DNA of 44,083 nt from an uncultured Muribaculaceae bacterium (GCA_934675575.1 CAKUQQ010000015.1:1-44083); one strand, 5' to 3'; positions 16,535 to 25,929 are shown, counted from the first letter of the stretch. Translations and numbers: made by a program. The notes: generated from the letters alone by a model not told the origin.

Positions 16535-17281
16535 TCACCTCACCATGTCATTTATTATTTTGCCTTGCAGACGCTCCGACTGCTTGCGCCAATCTTTTGA
16601 ATTGAGATACTTCTTTATGATTTCGGCATGTTGCATGTTGTGCATATCACTGCCGAGCATGTCAACCAACCCATTTGATATGAGCCATAAGGCAGCATCG
16701 CGGGCACCACTTCCAAAATATCCGGCAAGCGACAATATATTTAGCTGAAACTTAACGCCTGCGCTATGCAACTGCGTGTAACGTTGTTTGCGGCTATAAT
16801 AGTATGGGTAACGCTCCGGGTGGGCCAATATGGGACGATAACCTTTTACCTGCAGTTCAAACATCATGTCATCAATCTCTATGAGCTCTTGCAGAAATGA
16901 GTTTTCAAGCAAAAGATAATTGCCAGGCATAGGCAATATGTGTCCCAGGGAGTATTCTTTGTTGAAATATTCGTCAAGTCTGTATTCTGCCGACGGGTAT
17001 ATGTTCACGTCCAAACCATTCTGTTTGATTGCCTCTTTCAGCACTTCACAAGCGCCATTGAGCGATTCCGGAGTATTCTCAAACGTTTCGGCCGTCACGT
17101 GCGATGTGCACACCACTCTGTCCAAGCCCATTTCCATTTCGGCTTGGAGCATGTTGAGTGATTCGGTCACGTTTTGTGAACCGTGGTCCACGCCAGGGAG
17201 TATGTGGCAATGCACATCCGTATGATAAAACAGCTTTACCTGCTCTTTGTTTCTATGAAAAAAATCAAACATATAATTCAA
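16535..17281 (-). CDS. CpsB/Wzb-type PHP tyrosine phosphatase
   Basis: PHP-domain metal-dependent phosphatase of the CpsB/CapC/YwqE type, which dephosphorylates tyrosine kinases that control capsule or exopolysaccharide export. Metal-ligand motifs are visible: TDVHCHILPGVDHG (H24, H26, H33), TSHV near residue 60, the LAHPERYPYY block and LGSDMHN toward the C-terminus. Length (248 aa) is normal. No tyrosine kinase or export genes are adjacent. Starts at 17281 or 17272 are possible; the -7 element at 17297-17305 gives a short leader in either case. The gene converges with the zinc-ribbon gene. Confidence 0.88.
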   Translation of the reverse strand: MNYMFDFFHRNKEQVKLFYHTDVHCHILPGVDHGSQNVTESLNMLQAEMEMGLDRVVCTSHVTAETFENTPESLNGACEVLKEAIKQNGLDVNIYPSAEYRLDEYFNKEYSLGHILPMPGNYLLLENSFLQELIEIDDMMFELQVKGYRPILAHPERYPYYYSRKQRYTQLHSAGVKFQLNILSLAGYFGSGARDAALWLISNGLVDMLGSDMHNMQHAEIIKKYLNSKDWRKQSERLQGKIINDMVR

Positions 17282-17296
17282 TATCGTTTTTCGCCT

Positions 17297-17305
17297 GCAA
17301 AGTTA
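17297..17305 (-). promoter_or_regulatory. -7 promoter element of the PHP phosphatase gene
   Basis: Minus-strand TAACTTTGC matches TAnnTTTG(C/T) 15 bases before the ATG at 17281 (24 before 17272). No -33 element at the proper distance is evident. Confidence 0.45.
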
Positions 17306-17491
17306 GTGATTTTTAGCCAAACCATGTTGCGCCAGCACCGCATTGGCTTTTTGTCGCAATTTGCCCCTAAACACAACACAAAGTGCCCCATATTTCCACA
17401 AACGACATTAAATAAACCCATTAATGGTGCATTATGGGCACAAAAGAGCAATCATCTTACCGCAAAACTTTCGTATTTGAAAAACAATTAC

Positions 17492-17500
17492 TAACTTTGC
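17492..17500 (+). promoter_or_regulatory. -7 promoter element of rpmE2
   Basis: TAACTTTGC matches the consensus; a partial -33 (TTTC, 17469-17472) lies 19 bases upstream. It leaves a leader of about 75 bases before the L31 gene, room for autoregulation, though I see no strong fold. Confidence 0.5.
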
Positions 17501-17576
17501 AAACCCATTGGAGAAGAACAAAAGGTTTCTTTCCGTATTTTTAGTTAAAAACATAAAAAATTAAAAAGATATAAAA

Positions 17577-17834
17577 ATGAAAAAAGGTATCCACCCTGAT
17601 AACTATCGCGAAGTAGTTTTTAAGGACATGTCTAATGATGAAACATTCATCACTCGTTCTACTGTAGCTTCAAAGGAAACTATCGAACTCGATGGCAAAA
17701 CTTATCCTTTGGTTAAGCTTGAAATCACAAGTTCTTCTCACCCATTCTTCACCGGCAAGCAGAAACTCGTTGACACCGCAGGTCGTGTTGATAAGTTCTT
17801 GAGCCGTTATGGTGACCGCAAAAAGAAAAAATAA
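17577..17834 (+). CDS. rpmE2: 50S ribosomal protein L31 type B (bL31B)
   Basis: Large-subunit protein at the intersubunit bridge. The 85-aa sequence begins [19 protein letters not shown], carries [11 protein letters not shown] and ends in a basic tail. It lacks the Cys residues that bind zinc in type A L31, so it is the zinc-free type B form. In many bacteria type B is the zinc-starvation paralog, but in Bacteroidales it is commonly the only L31. It has its own promoter and terminator. Confidence 0.95.
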   Translation: MKKGIHPDNYREVVFKDMSNDETFITRSTVASKETIELDGKTYPLVKLEITSSSHPFFTGKQKLVDTAGRVDKFLSRYGDRKKKK

Positions 17835-17853
17835 GAAAGCAACAGCGATATTG

Positions 17854-17889
17854 CAAAAAGCTGCAGCCTATATGGTTGCAGTTTTTTTT
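17854..17889 (+). terminator. Terminator of rpmE2
   Basis: CTGCAGCC (17861-17868) pairs with GGTTGCAG (17874-17881), one G-U pair and a 5-base loop, preceded by an A run and followed by eight T. It sits about 20 bases after the L31 stop. Confidence 0.9.
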
Positions 17890-17937
17890 GTTTCCATCAC
17901 CCCTACACCAGCTGCCAGCATGGCCACAAATGCCAAC

Positions 17938-17965
17938 AAAAAAAGAGCCACACTTTGGTGGCTCT
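17938..17965 (-). terminator. Terminator of fbp
   Basis: Read on the minus strand, AGAGCCAC pairs with GTGGCTCT (plus positions 17958-17965 and 17944-17951, 6-base loop) and is followed by a run of T (the A run at 17938-17943 on the plus strand). It faces the rpmE2 terminator tail to tail. Confidence 0.85.
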
Positions 17966-18009
17966 AAATATCTATCTCTTGCAGTCGCTATGCTGCAAGC
18001 AAAAAGCAC

Positions 18010-20022
18010 TTAACGCTTATTGGTTATCGGTCTCCATTCACGCTCTATTATCATGCCAGTGTGATAAGCGTGCAACAATTCCTCCAGGTCACATATCTGT
18101 TCTTGCAGCTCATTGCCTATGTCGGTATCCTTAACCATAATTCTGCGGTTCGTCATCTCCACAAGCTGCACGGTCGATTTAATGTCTTGTCCGTCCTCCA
18201 CAGCCTTGATTATTGATGTGAACGGCTCATGCTGCACAAGCTGGAATCCGCGTGAGTGAAACACCAGCGTGTATCCTGCAATACCGGTCTCTGGCTGATA
18301 AGCCTTCGAGAATCCACCGTCTATCACCATGAGCTTGCCGTTGGCCTTAATGGGCTTCTCCCCTTTGATGGTCTTTACTGGCACATGGCCATTGATTATA
18401 TGCCTATACTGGCCTTTAACGTGAAATTCGTCCAATATTCTGTCGCACACGGCCTCATCATCACGCAGCAAGTAGTAATTTCCTTTCTTTTCCTTATGCA
18501 AATCCTTGTCAGCGATGAAGTAACGCTCAAATGTGGCCATCTTGTCCTTGTCAAATACAGGCGAATTCTTTCCGCACCACAAATACCACACATAGTCAAG
18601 CGCAAAGTCATGATTGCCCACTCCAGGAGTGCCAAAATAGGCTTCACGTATCAGTCCGCCCACCTTTTTCAGCAAAGCCTCGCCATGATATGTCTTTCCA
18701 AGAATCTGCACATCTTTCAGCGAGCCATCGGCATTAAGTGGTATTGAGGCATGAAACAGCAAGTTTCCATTTATCACATGATACACACACCCGTTTCTGA
18801 ACAAGCAGTCCATGTGCTTCCGCAACTTTTCTGAGTCAACAAACGAATGGTGCAACTTCTCAACCACAGCCAATTCTTCTGCCGAAAGCTTAAATGGGTC
18901 TGCGCTGCCCAGAGTCGGGAAATTGGAGTCAAGCAACTCATAATCCTTGCCGTCAAGCGAGAGCACACCGCGCTTTGTGTCAATCTTGTCAAGTAGCAAT
19001 CTGTCGGCCATGTCAAAGTCTGGTCTGCGACGAATTGTTGCAGCCTCCAGCTTAAATTGAATTATCGAAATTGCTTTGTGCATCTTTGCAGTCAACTGCT
19101 CGGTCTTTACGCCTGCAGTGCTGCCAGCATTCTTCGGACGGAATTGTGAGCATGGGTCATCACCATAGGTTTCAAGGGCAAATGTGGCAAGCGGAAGCAG
19201 ATTTATGCCATAACCATCTTCAAGCACAGCCTGATTGCCATAGCGCAAGGCTATCCTCACCACATTGGCTATGCAGCAGTCATTGCCCGAAGCGGCGCCC
19301 ATCCACAAAATATCATGATTGCCCCACTGAATGTCAAAGTTGTGAAACGAGCACAACACGTCCATGATTTTATCAGGGCTTGGACCACGGTCATACACGT
19401 CGCCCAATATGTGAAGCAGGTCTATTGTCAGCTGCTGAATCAAGTAGCACATTGCTATTATGAAATCCACGGCACGGCCTGTTGATATGATTGTCCGCAC
19501 AATCACATCGACGTAGGCTTGCTTATCGGGGTCGCTCGTGCTCTCGTGCAGCAACTCTTGTATGATGTAAGAGAAATCCTGTGGCAGTGCCTTATGCACC
19601 TTAGAGCGGGTATATTTCGACGACACGTCGCGGCAAACCTTCACAAGCCTGTTTATTGTGATAAAGTACCAGTCATTTCTCTCACTCTCGTCCTCCAGCT
19701 CTTGGCACACGAGTTCAAGTTTGTTCTCCGGATAATAAATCAGAGTGCATAGTTCCTTCTGGTCACGCCCACTCAGTGTTTCGTTAAAAATCTCCTTAAC
19801 CTTTCTCTTTATCGTTCCCGAAGCATTGCGCAGCACGTGCTGAAAAGCGTCATACTCTCCGTGCAAGTCTGCCAAGAAATGCTCTGTTCCCTTCGGAAGA
19901 TTCAAGATTGCCTCAAGATTTATGATTTCTGTGCTTGCAGTAGCTATATTTGGAAAATTCCTCGAAAGCAACTTCAAGTATTTCAAATCCACTTTTTCCT
20001 TGCGGTCACTCGCTTTATCCAT
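18010..20022 (-). CDS. fbp: Class III fructose-1,6-bisphosphatase
   Basis: Gluconeogenic enzyme that removes the C1 phosphate of fructose 1,6-bisphosphate; the class III type occurs in Firmicutes and Bacteroidota. The 670-aa length matches the family, which is about twice that of class I enzymes. Metallophosphoesterase motifs are plain: FLADLHGEYDAF near residue 50, GDVYDRGPSPDK near 190 and WGNHDILWMGA near 220, with INGHVPVK and VIDGGFSKAYQ further on. It is monocistronic, with its own terminator and a possible promoter (minus-strand TAAATTTGT, plus positions 20145-20153) about 125 bases upstream. Confidence 0.96.
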   Translation of the reverse strand: MDKASDRKEKVDLKYLKLLSRNFPNIATASTEIINLEAILNLPKGTEHFLADLHGEYDAFQHVLRNASGTIKRKVKEIFNETLSGRDQKELCTLIYYPENKLELVCQELEDESERNDWYFITINRLVKVCRDVSSKYTRSKVHKALPQDFSYIIQELLHESTSDPDKQAYVDVIVRTIISTGRAVDFIIAMCYLIQQLTIDLLHILGDVYDRGPSPDKIMDVLCSFHNFDIQWGNHDILWMGAASGNDCCIANVVRIALRYGNQAVLEDGYGINLLPLATFALETYGDDPCSQFRPKNAGSTAGVKTEQLTAKMHKAISIIQFKLEAATIRRRPDFDMADRLLLDKIDTKRGVLSLDGKDYELLDSNFPTLGSADPFKLSAEELAVVEKLHHSFVDSEKLRKHMDCLFRNGCVYHVINGNLLFHASIPLNADGSLKDVQILGKTYHGEALLKKVGGLIREAYFGTPGVGNHDFALDYVWYLWCGKNSPVFDKDKMATFERYFIADKDLHKEKKGNYYLLRDDEAVCDRILDEFHVKGQYRHIINGHVPVKTIKGEKPIKANGKLMVIDGGFSKAYQPETGIAGYTLVFHSRGFQLVQHEPFTSIIKAVEDGQDIKSTVQLVEMTNRRIMVKDTDIGNELQEQICDLEELLHAYHTGMIIEREWRPITNKR

Positions 20023-20229
20023 GTTTATTTGTCAAAGTTTGTAGTGCAATATAACATAATCTCACTAACGCCATTTGCTGCTGGCAAGTGCTGCCAGGCA
20101 GCTCATAACAAGCGTATTTTTTATACTCCATAAAGAGTGTAATTACAAATTTAGGCATTTTTTTGCTTCGGCATTACAATTACGCAACAAAATTCTTACA
20201 AAATGAAAGCAAAAGTTGCTTTTTGGCAC
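20023..20229. other. Intergenic region upstream of fbp
   Basis: About 200 bases without a gene. It holds a minus-strand -7 match (TAAATTTGT at 20145-20153) that could serve fbp with a long leader, and otherwise AT-rich sequence in which I see nothing. The terminator of the OmpA-family gene follows at 20230-20274. Confidence 0.45.
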
Positions 20230-20274
20230 AAAAAACGATTCGGACATTGCCGCAATGTAGCGCAATGCCCGAAT
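20230..20274 (-). terminator. Terminator of the OmpA-family lipoprotein gene
   Basis: On the minus strand a 13-bp stem with one G-U pair (plus positions 20262-20274 and 20238-20250, core ATTCGGGCATTGC) and an 11-base loop ends in a six-T run. It lies about 60 bases after the gene stop. Confidence 0.85.
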
Positions 20275-20332
20275 TGTCCATTCCGTTTTTCACCCACAAT
20301 TATGTGTGTGTGAAAACAATTTTTATTTCGCT

Positions 20333-21022
20333 TTATTTCAATGTACCGGCGTTAGCGTCCTTAATCATCTGCTCGTTAGCAGAGATGTAGATTTCCACAC
20401 GGCGGTTTTGTGCGCGACCTGCTTCTGTGTCGTTGCTTGCCACTGGGTTATCCCAAGCGAAGCCTTGACTTGTCATGCGGTTTGAAGCCACACCAGAATT
20501 AGAAAGATAGCTCTTAACCACACTTGCGCGTTCGTTAGACAAACGCTCGTTCACTGCACGGCTGCCAGTGTTGTCGGTGTAGCCATATATTTGCACATTT
20601 GTTTGTGGGTTGTTTTGCAAAGAAGTGGCGAATTCCGACAGAGAGTTCTTTGCGTTTGCGCTCAGAGTGCTCTTGCCTGTCTTAAACAAAATTCCATTGT
20701 CAAATGTCACCTTAATTGCAGTGAGGTTGTTCTGGTCAGTCACAGTGTCAACCTGTGCGCCTTGAATCTGGGCAAGCTCTTTGGCTTGTTTGTCCATCTT
20801 CTTGCCAATCAAGGTTCCAGCTGTTCCACCGGCCACTGTTCCCACAGCAGCACCAATGGCAGCTCCCTTACCACCGCCAATCAAAGCGCCTATGCCGGCA
20901 CCCAGGGCTGCACCGCCACCGGCACCAATCAAAGCTCCGTTCGACGTTTTGTTAAGAGAACCACAACTTGACAAACCAAGTACCATAAATACACTTAATG
21001 TTAAGCTCAAAATCTTTTTCAT
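20333..21022 (-). CDS. OmpA-family lipoprotein with glycine-zipper domain
   Basis: Outer-envelope lipoprotein that should tether the outer membrane to peptidoglycan. Residues 1-20 form a lipoprotein signal with lipobox LSSC (C20 lipidated). Residues about 29-73 are a Gly/Ala-rich glycine-zipper region of the YMGG/Lpp-like kind. The C-terminal OmpA domain (about 105-215) has GYTDNTGS, NERLSNERA and the typical closing NRRVEIYI, including the Asp and Arg that bind diaminopimelate in this family. Monocistronic, with its own promoter and terminator. Confidence 0.94.
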   Translation of the reverse strand: MKKILSLTLSVFMVLGLSSCGSLNKTSNGALIGAGGGAALGAGIGALIGGGKGAAIGAAVGTVAGGTAGTLIGKKMDKQAKELAQIQGAQVDTVTDQNNLTAIKVTFDNGILFKTGKSTLSANAKNSLSEFATSLQNNPQTNVQIYGYTDNTGSRAVNERLSNERASVVKSYLSNSGVASNRMTSQGFAWDNPVASNDTEAGRAQNRRVEIYISANEQMIKDANAGTLK

Positions 21023-21078
21023 AATTCTTTTTATTTTTTGTATGTTTATATAGATTCTGTTTTTTTCTCATTAATCAC

Positions 21079-21087
21079 GCAAAGTTA
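21079..21087 (-). promoter_or_regulatory. -7 promoter element of the OmpA-family gene
   Basis: Minus-strand TAACTTTGC matches the consensus, about 57 bases before the ATG at 21022. A -33 element at normal distance is not obvious. Confidence 0.45.
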
Positions 21088-21260
21088 ACATTTTAAATCA
21101 AAGCTTAAAAACCAAGCCGTGCCACACCTGCGCAAAAAGAATATATTTTACAAACTTTTTGTTTCTTTTTAGACTGCACCACACGCCAAAAGTTTAATAT
21201 CGCTCCTGTCAAATCACAACGATTATTTAGCAATCGCTTCATCTAACGAGCTAATTTTAC

Positions 21261-21269
21261 TAATTTTGT
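21261..21269 (+). promoter_or_regulatory. -7 promoter element of the C1B peptidase gene
   Basis: TAATTTTGT matches the consensus and ends 32 bases before the ATG at 21302. It is divergent from the OmpA-family promoter. Confidence 0.45.
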
Positions 21270-21301
21270 AACAGAATTTAAAAATCATAAGTTTATTTTT
21301 T

Positions 21302-22510
21302 ATGAAATCATTCATTTTGACTGTTATGACTTTGGGTATTGTGGCATTAAATGCCAACGCCGGTGACCCCAAAATCATAACTCCCGACAGCACAGGATTC
21401 AAATTCACCGACACCAAGGTCATCAAAACCACCAAGGTTGAGGACCAGTACAAGAGCGGCACCTGCTGGTGCTACTCCACCAACACTTTCTTTGAAGACG
21501 AAATTCTCCGCAAGACAGGCAAGGAAATCAACCTTAGCCAAGCTTTTGTGGTCAACCACTGCTACCGCGACAAGGTTGTGAAATATATCCGCATGGACGG
21601 CAAAATCAATTTTGCCGAGGGTGGAAGCGCACTCGATGTGCCCTATGTGTGGCAAAACTATGGCATGATGCCTGAAGAGGCATACACAGGTCTCACCTAC
21701 GATGCCAAAAAGTTCAACTTCGCCGAAATGACCGACGCTCTCACAAGTTATGCCAACGTAATCAACAAGCACCAGCAGAAAAAGCTGTCGCCAGCTTGGC
21801 TTGAAGGCTTCTACGGCATTCTTGACGCCTATATGGGCAAAATGCCAGAAACTTTCACTTGGCAGGGCAAGACCTACACTCCAAAGTCGTTTGCCGAGTC
21901 GTTGTCAATCAATATTGACGACTACATTGGCATAGCCTCTTTCACTCACCACCCATTCTACAAGCCTTTCATGCTCGAAGTGGCCGACAACTGGCTCTGG
22001 GGCTCTTATCAAAACGTGCCTATCGACGAGCTTAAAGAAATCGTTGACTACGCCATCGACAAAGGTTACCCCATTGAGTGGGCTGCCGATGTGAGCGAAG
22101 TGGGTTTTAAGTGGAGAAAAGGCTACGCCGTGCTACCTAAAGGCAAGGAAGAAAAAGACCTCAAGGGCAGCGACCTCGCACGCTGGACTCAACTTAGTGA
22201 CAAAGACCGCGAAGAAGAGAAATGGGAAATCAAAGGTCCTGTTGAGGAGCAGGAAGTGACCCAAGAGAGCCGCCAAAAGATGTTCGACAACAAAGAAACC
22301 ACCGACGACCACGGAATGGTTATCGTTGGCAAGGCTGTTGACCAAAAAGGCAACAAATACTACAAAGTGCAAAACAGCTGGGACACAAACCAACTCTATA
22401 ACGGATTCTTCTATGTGAGCGAAGCCTACTTCAAAGCCAAGACAATGGACATTTACCTCAACAAAGAGGCTATTCCTGCCGCCATCGCCAAAAAGATGGG
22501 CTTGAAGTGA
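21302..22510 (+). CDS. Secreted C1B (bleomycin hydrolase/PepC-like) cysteine peptidase
   Basis: Papain-fold aminopeptidase of family C1B with a signal peptide (residues 1-20, cut near NANA-GDP), so it acts in the periplasm or outside, unlike cytoplasmic PepC. Active-site residues are in place: Q49 and C55 in DQYKSGTCW, H337 in DDHGMVIVG, N358 in QNSWD. It lacks the C-terminal arm that in bleomycin hydrolase blocks the cleft; the protein ends AKKMGLK. Length 402 aa against about 450 for PepC. The gene stands alone and converges with recQ across a shared terminator. Confidence 0.92.
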   Translation: MKSFILTVMTLGIVALNANAGDPKIITPDSTGFKFTDTKVIKTTKVEDQYKSGTCWCYSTNTFFEDEILRKTGKEINLSQAFVVNHCYRDKVVKYIRMDGKINFAEGGSALDVPYVWQNYGMMPEEAYTGLTYDAKKFNFAEMTDALTSYANVINKHQQKKLSPAWLEGFYGILDAYMGKMPETFTWQGKTYTPKSFAESLSINIDDYIGIASFTHHPFYKPFMLEVADNWLWGSYQNVPIDELKEIVDYAIDKGYPIEWAADVSEVGFKWRKGYAVLPKGKEEKDLKGSDLARWTQLSDKDREEEKWEIKGPVEEQEVTQESRQKMFDNKETTDDHGMVIVGKAVDQKGNKYYKVQNSWDTNQLYNGFFYVSEAYFKAKTMDIYLNKEAIPAAIAKKMGLK

Positions 22511-22540
22511 TGGGTTAGCCACAACACATAACAACAAAAC

Positions 22541-22580
22541 AAAAAGAATTGGGTTTTCTATTGAAACCCAATTCTTTTTG
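22541..22580. terminator. Bidirectional terminator between C1B peptidase and recQ
   Basis: A perfect 16-bp inverted repeat (22541-22556 with 22564-22579, loop of 7) starting AAAAAGAATTGGG, with A and T runs at the ends. It can stop transcription from both converging genes. Confidence 0.9.
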
Positions 22581-22632
22581 TTTGTCACTAATGCCAATTC
22601 ATCTTTCTCACTCGCATAGCGACAAAAAAGCA

Positions 22633-24450
22633 TTACCCGTTATCAAGTTCCCAGCTCTTTATAAAATCAGTAAACTGTTTCCAGTAAAGTTCCGTTTTTC
22701 GCTCGGCTATGCCATGTATCATGCCAAACTGAATTCTCGTCTTGGGTTTAAGGTTGGCTATCGACTGCAGCACACTGTCATTAAACACAAGATATGGCTT
22801 AATTCCTTTTTCTCTTGCCACTTTAAGACGCAACTGTTTCAATGCCTTGAACAAATCAACGGCATATTCTCCTCCGTTGCCTTCACAGGCTTCTACTTGT
22901 TTGGCAATGGCGGCCGACCTGTCGCGCAATTCATATTTCGAGAAATCCACCTTTCTACGCCCAGTCAGAATTTCTTTACCAAAATCTGTTACCTTCAGAT
23001 TGTTGTTGTCATCATATTTGATTTCCACAATTCCCAGTTGCAGCATTTGCAGCAAGTATGCACCCCACTCCCTGAACGTCAAGTTTCTGCCCACTCCGAA
23101 AGTTGGTAACCGGTTATAACCTTTCTCAACCACACCTGGCCGCAACGAGCCTTTCAGTATGTCAACCGTGGTGTTAAACCCCACTTTTTCTGCTGTGCGT
23201 ATTATTGCACTCATGGCCATTTGTGCCAGCATCGAGCCTTCTATCTTTGCTGGCGGATTGAAACACACGTCACACCGGCCGCAGTCGCAGTCATAGCGCT
23301 CGTTGAAGTAGCTCAGCAATATGCGCCGGCGGCACACAGTGGCCTCGGCATACTCTTGCATTCGCTGCAATTTCATCAAATTCACCGACTTTTGTCCCGA
23401 CTCCTGAGCAAACTTCGTAAGTGCCACCACATCGGCATAAGAGTAAAACAGCAATGCGTCGGCAGGCAAGCCGTCACGCCCTGCGCGTCCTATCTCCTGA
23501 TAATAGTTCTCTATGCTGCCAGGCATGTTATAGTGTATCACCCACCGCACGTTTCCTTTGTCAATGCCCATGCCAAACGCCACTGTGGCACACACCACCT
23601 TTATGCTGTCGTCAACGAAGTCTTGCTGCGTGGCGTTGCGCACATCGGCACTCAGCCCTGCATGAAAGGGCCGGCTGTTTATACCCAAGGAGTTGAGTTT
23701 AAGCGACAGGCTTTCTGTTGATTTGCGGCTAAGGCAATATATTATGCCGCTTCCGTCGCCATGCCGCTCTATGAAACGAGCTATAAAATTAATCTTTGCC
23801 CTGCCTGCCAGGCCTTTCACCACCCATAACGACAAGTTTGGACGGTCAAACGAACTTATAAAAAGTTTCGCATCGGCTATTCTAAGCTGTTTTCTAATGT
23901 CGTCACGTGTCACCCTGTCGGCTGTGGCAGTCAGTGCCAAAATTGGCACATCTGGAAACCTGTCTTTTAGCACCGACAGTTGAGTGTATTCTGGCCTAAA
24001 GTCATGCCCCCAGTGCGATATGCAATGCGCCTCGTCAATGGCTATCAAACTTATCTTGAAGTCACTGCTCCAGTGAGGCAAGTCGCTCAACAATTTTTCA
24101 GGCGACACATATAGCAACTTAATGTGTCCTTCCTTGGCATGCTCCATTATCTCACGGTTTTCGGCTTCAGTCTGCATGCTGTTGAGTGCCGCGGCCGGAA
24201 TTCCGTTGGCAAGCAGTGCATCTACTTGGTCTTTCATCAGCGAGAGCAGTGGCGACACCACAATGGCGCACCCGTCCGACATCATTGCCGGAATCTGATA
24301 GCAAATCGACTTTCCGCCACCCGTGGGCATGAGCACCACAGCATCATTGCCGCTAAGCACATGCCTTATCACGTCAAGCTGAACAGAGCGGAACTTATCA
24401 TATCCAAAAAATCTTTTCAAAAAAGATAAAGCTCTGCTGTCAACGTCCAT
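22633..24450 (-). CDS. recQ: ATP-dependent DNA helicase RecQ
   Basis: 3'-5' superfamily 2 helicase for recombination and replication-fork repair. From the ATG at 24450 the protein is 605 aa. Walker A MPTGGGKS (41-48), the DEAH box (139-142), the VCATVAFGMGIDKGNVRWVIH block and QEIGRAGRDG of motif VI are present. They are followed by the RecQ-C zinc site (CRRRILL... C-x-C-x2-C-x2-C), a winged-helix region and a C-terminal HRDC domain. I rejected the upstream ATG at 24540: those 30 residues are not RecQ-like and would overlap the preceding gene. The sugar-transferase gene ends 58 bases upstream on the same strand, so co-transcription is likely. Confidence 0.96.
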   Translation of the reverse strand: MDVDSRALSFLKRFFGYDKFRSVQLDVIRHVLSGNDAVVLMPTGGGKSICYQIPAMMSDGCAIVVSPLLSLMKDQVDALLANGIPAAALNSMQTEAENREIMEHAKEGHIKLLYVSPEKLLSDLPHWSSDFKISLIAIDEAHCISHWGHDFRPEYTQLSVLKDRFPDVPILALTATADRVTRDDIRKQLRIADAKLFISSFDRPNLSLWVVKGLAGRAKINFIARFIERHGDGSGIIYCLSRKSTESLSLKLNSLGINSRPFHAGLSADVRNATQQDFVDDSIKVVCATVAFGMGIDKGNVRWVIHYNMPGSIENYYQEIGRAGRDGLPADALLFYSYADVVALTKFAQESGQKSVNLMKLQRMQEYAEATVCRRRILLSYFNERYDCDCGRCDVCFNPPAKIEGSMLAQMAMSAIIRTAEKVGFNTTVDILKGSLRPGVVEKGYNRLPTFGVGRNLTFREWGAYLLQMLQLGIVEIKYDDNNNLKVTDFGKEILTGRRKVDFSKYELRDRSAAIAKQVEACEGNGGEYAVDLFKALKQLRLKVAREKGIKPYLVFNDSVLQSIANLKPKTRIQFGMIHGIAERKTELYWKQFTDFIKSWELDNG

Positions 24451-24508
24451 ATTCTTCAAAAAAATTGTTTTTATCCCCACTAAAAAGCGAGGTGAAAGTG
24501 ATGAGAAA

Positions 24509-25897
24509 TCAATAGGCGTTTTTATCGCCTGTAAACACATGCAGCACCGTCAAGAATATGATTTTCAAATCGAGCATGTAGTTCCAGTTCTCGGCATACC
24601 ACACGTCAAACTCCACACGTTTCTCCATTTTCCACAGTTGGTCGGTCTGGCCGCGGTAGCCGTTCACTTGCGCCCAACCTGTTATTCCAGGCTTAATCGT
24701 GTGCCTAATCATATATTTATCTATCAAGCGGCTATATGCCTCTGTGTGCTTTATCATGTGCGGACGCGGCCCTACAATCGACATGTTGCCCACAAGCACA
24801 TTGTAGAATTGAGGCAACTCGTCAATGCTGGTTCTGCGCAAAAAGTCGCCAAATTTGGTCTTGCGAGGGTCGTCTTTTGAGGCTTGCACCTTGTCGCTGT
24901 CAGTGTTCACCTTCATTGTTCTGAACTTATAGCAGTCAAAGGGCTGGCCACGGTAGCCGGTTCGTTTCTGCTTGAAAAACACCGGTCCTGGCGACGACAG
25001 TTTTATGCCTATTGCCACTGGCAGCAGCACTATGGGCGATAGCAGCAGCAGCAGGCTCGACACCACAATGTCGAAAATGCGCTTAGCGGCTCTGTTGATG
25101 GGGTTGCTTAGCGGATATGGCCTGATTGACAGCACTGGCACGTTGCCCACGGAGTCGAGCACAAAACGGCGCGTTATGTTACGCCCGAATTGTGGCACAT
25201 AATAGAAATCCACCGCATTCCGTTCTGCAATTTTTATCATGTCCGACACCACGTCATTATCCATATCAGGCACGGCGCAATACATTTCGTCAATCAAATT
25301 TTCCTTAACGAAATTCTCCACTTTGTCGAGCGTGCCAACATAGCCTTTCACTTTCTTCGCCTTGGGATTGTTGTCGAAGAAGCCCTTTATGCGGTAGCCA
25401 TACCCCTGGTCCGACTCAAGCTCCTCCATGAGCCTCTTGCCCACCGTTCCACCGCCTATTATTATGATGCGTCGGTAGTTAACGCCCTTAGAGCGACACC
25501 ATTTTAAAAATTTTCGCGAAAATATCCACCAAAACACAAGCAGACAGAAAAACACGAAAAACAATTTCAAAATTTCAGGAAATGAAGTATCAAAATTCTG
25601 AAACCAATCCAAAAAATAAAGAAACGACAAAAACACAGCACCCAGCGCAGCCACCACCTTCACCACCTGAAGCAGCACTTGGTCGGCATACACCACGCGC
25701 TTGTTGTGTATGCTCGGAAATATGCTCACCACTATCAGAAACGACAAGTTGAGCAGCAGCCACACCTGTCTCGAAAAGAAAGCTCCGTCAAGCCCGCTCC
25801 ACAAGCCGGCCACCAAATATGACACGTTCAGCAGCGCAAAGTCCACAAACGTACACACGCCGCATATAAATCTACCATATCTGCCAAATCCTCTCAC
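24509..25897 (-). CDS. Undecaprenyl-phosphate sugar phosphotransferase (WcaJ/WbaP type)
   Basis: Initiating enzyme for exopolysaccharide or O-antigen synthesis: it places a sugar 1-phosphate on undecaprenyl phosphate at the inner membrane. The N-terminal half has about four membrane segments and a Rossmann-like domain (IIIGGGTVGKRLMEEL near residue 145). After a further hydrophobic helix the catalytic sugar-transferase domain shows SPGPVFFKQKRTGYRG, FDCYKFRTM, LRRTSIDELPQFYNVL, MSIVGPRPH and PGITGWAQVNGYRG. Length 462 aa is normal. The sugar donor (Glc, Gal or other) cannot be read from sequence. It may start the polymer decorated by the 7844-14391 operon, but the two loci are apart. Confidence 0.94.
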   Translation of the reverse strand: MRGFGRYGRFICGVCTFVDFALLNVSYLVAGLWSGLDGAFFSRQVWLLLNLSFLIVVSIFPSIHNKRVVYADQVLLQVVKVVAALGAVFLSFLYFLDWFQNFDTSFPEILKLFFVFFCLLVFWWIFSRKFLKWCRSKGVNYRRIIIIGGGTVGKRLMEELESDQGYGYRIKGFFDNNPKAKKVKGYVGTLDKVENFVKENLIDEMYCAVPDMDNDVVSDMIKIAERNAVDFYYVPQFGRNITRRFVLDSVGNVPVLSIRPYPLSNPINRAAKRIFDIVVSSLLLLLSPIVLLPVAIGIKLSSPGPVFFKQKRTGYRGQPFDCYKFRTMKVNTDSDKVQASKDDPRKTKFGDFLRRTSIDELPQFYNVLVGNMSIVGPRPHMIKHTEAYSRLIDKYMIRHTIKPGITGWAQVNGYRGQTDQLWKMEKRVEFDVWYAENWNYMLDLKIIFLTVLHVFTGDKNAY

Positions 25898-25929
25898 AAT
25901 GCAACTTTCCTTGATTATTCAAAACAATA

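Noticed and set aside
17476..17500. TTTG at 17476-17479 as -33 of the rpmE2 promoter
   Set aside because: Only 12 bases separate it from the -7 element, against the usual 19-21.
24451..24540. Longer N-terminus for RecQ
   Set aside because: It would overlap the sugar-transferase gene by 32 bases and adds residues unlike any RecQ; the ATG at 24450 begins the normal domain.
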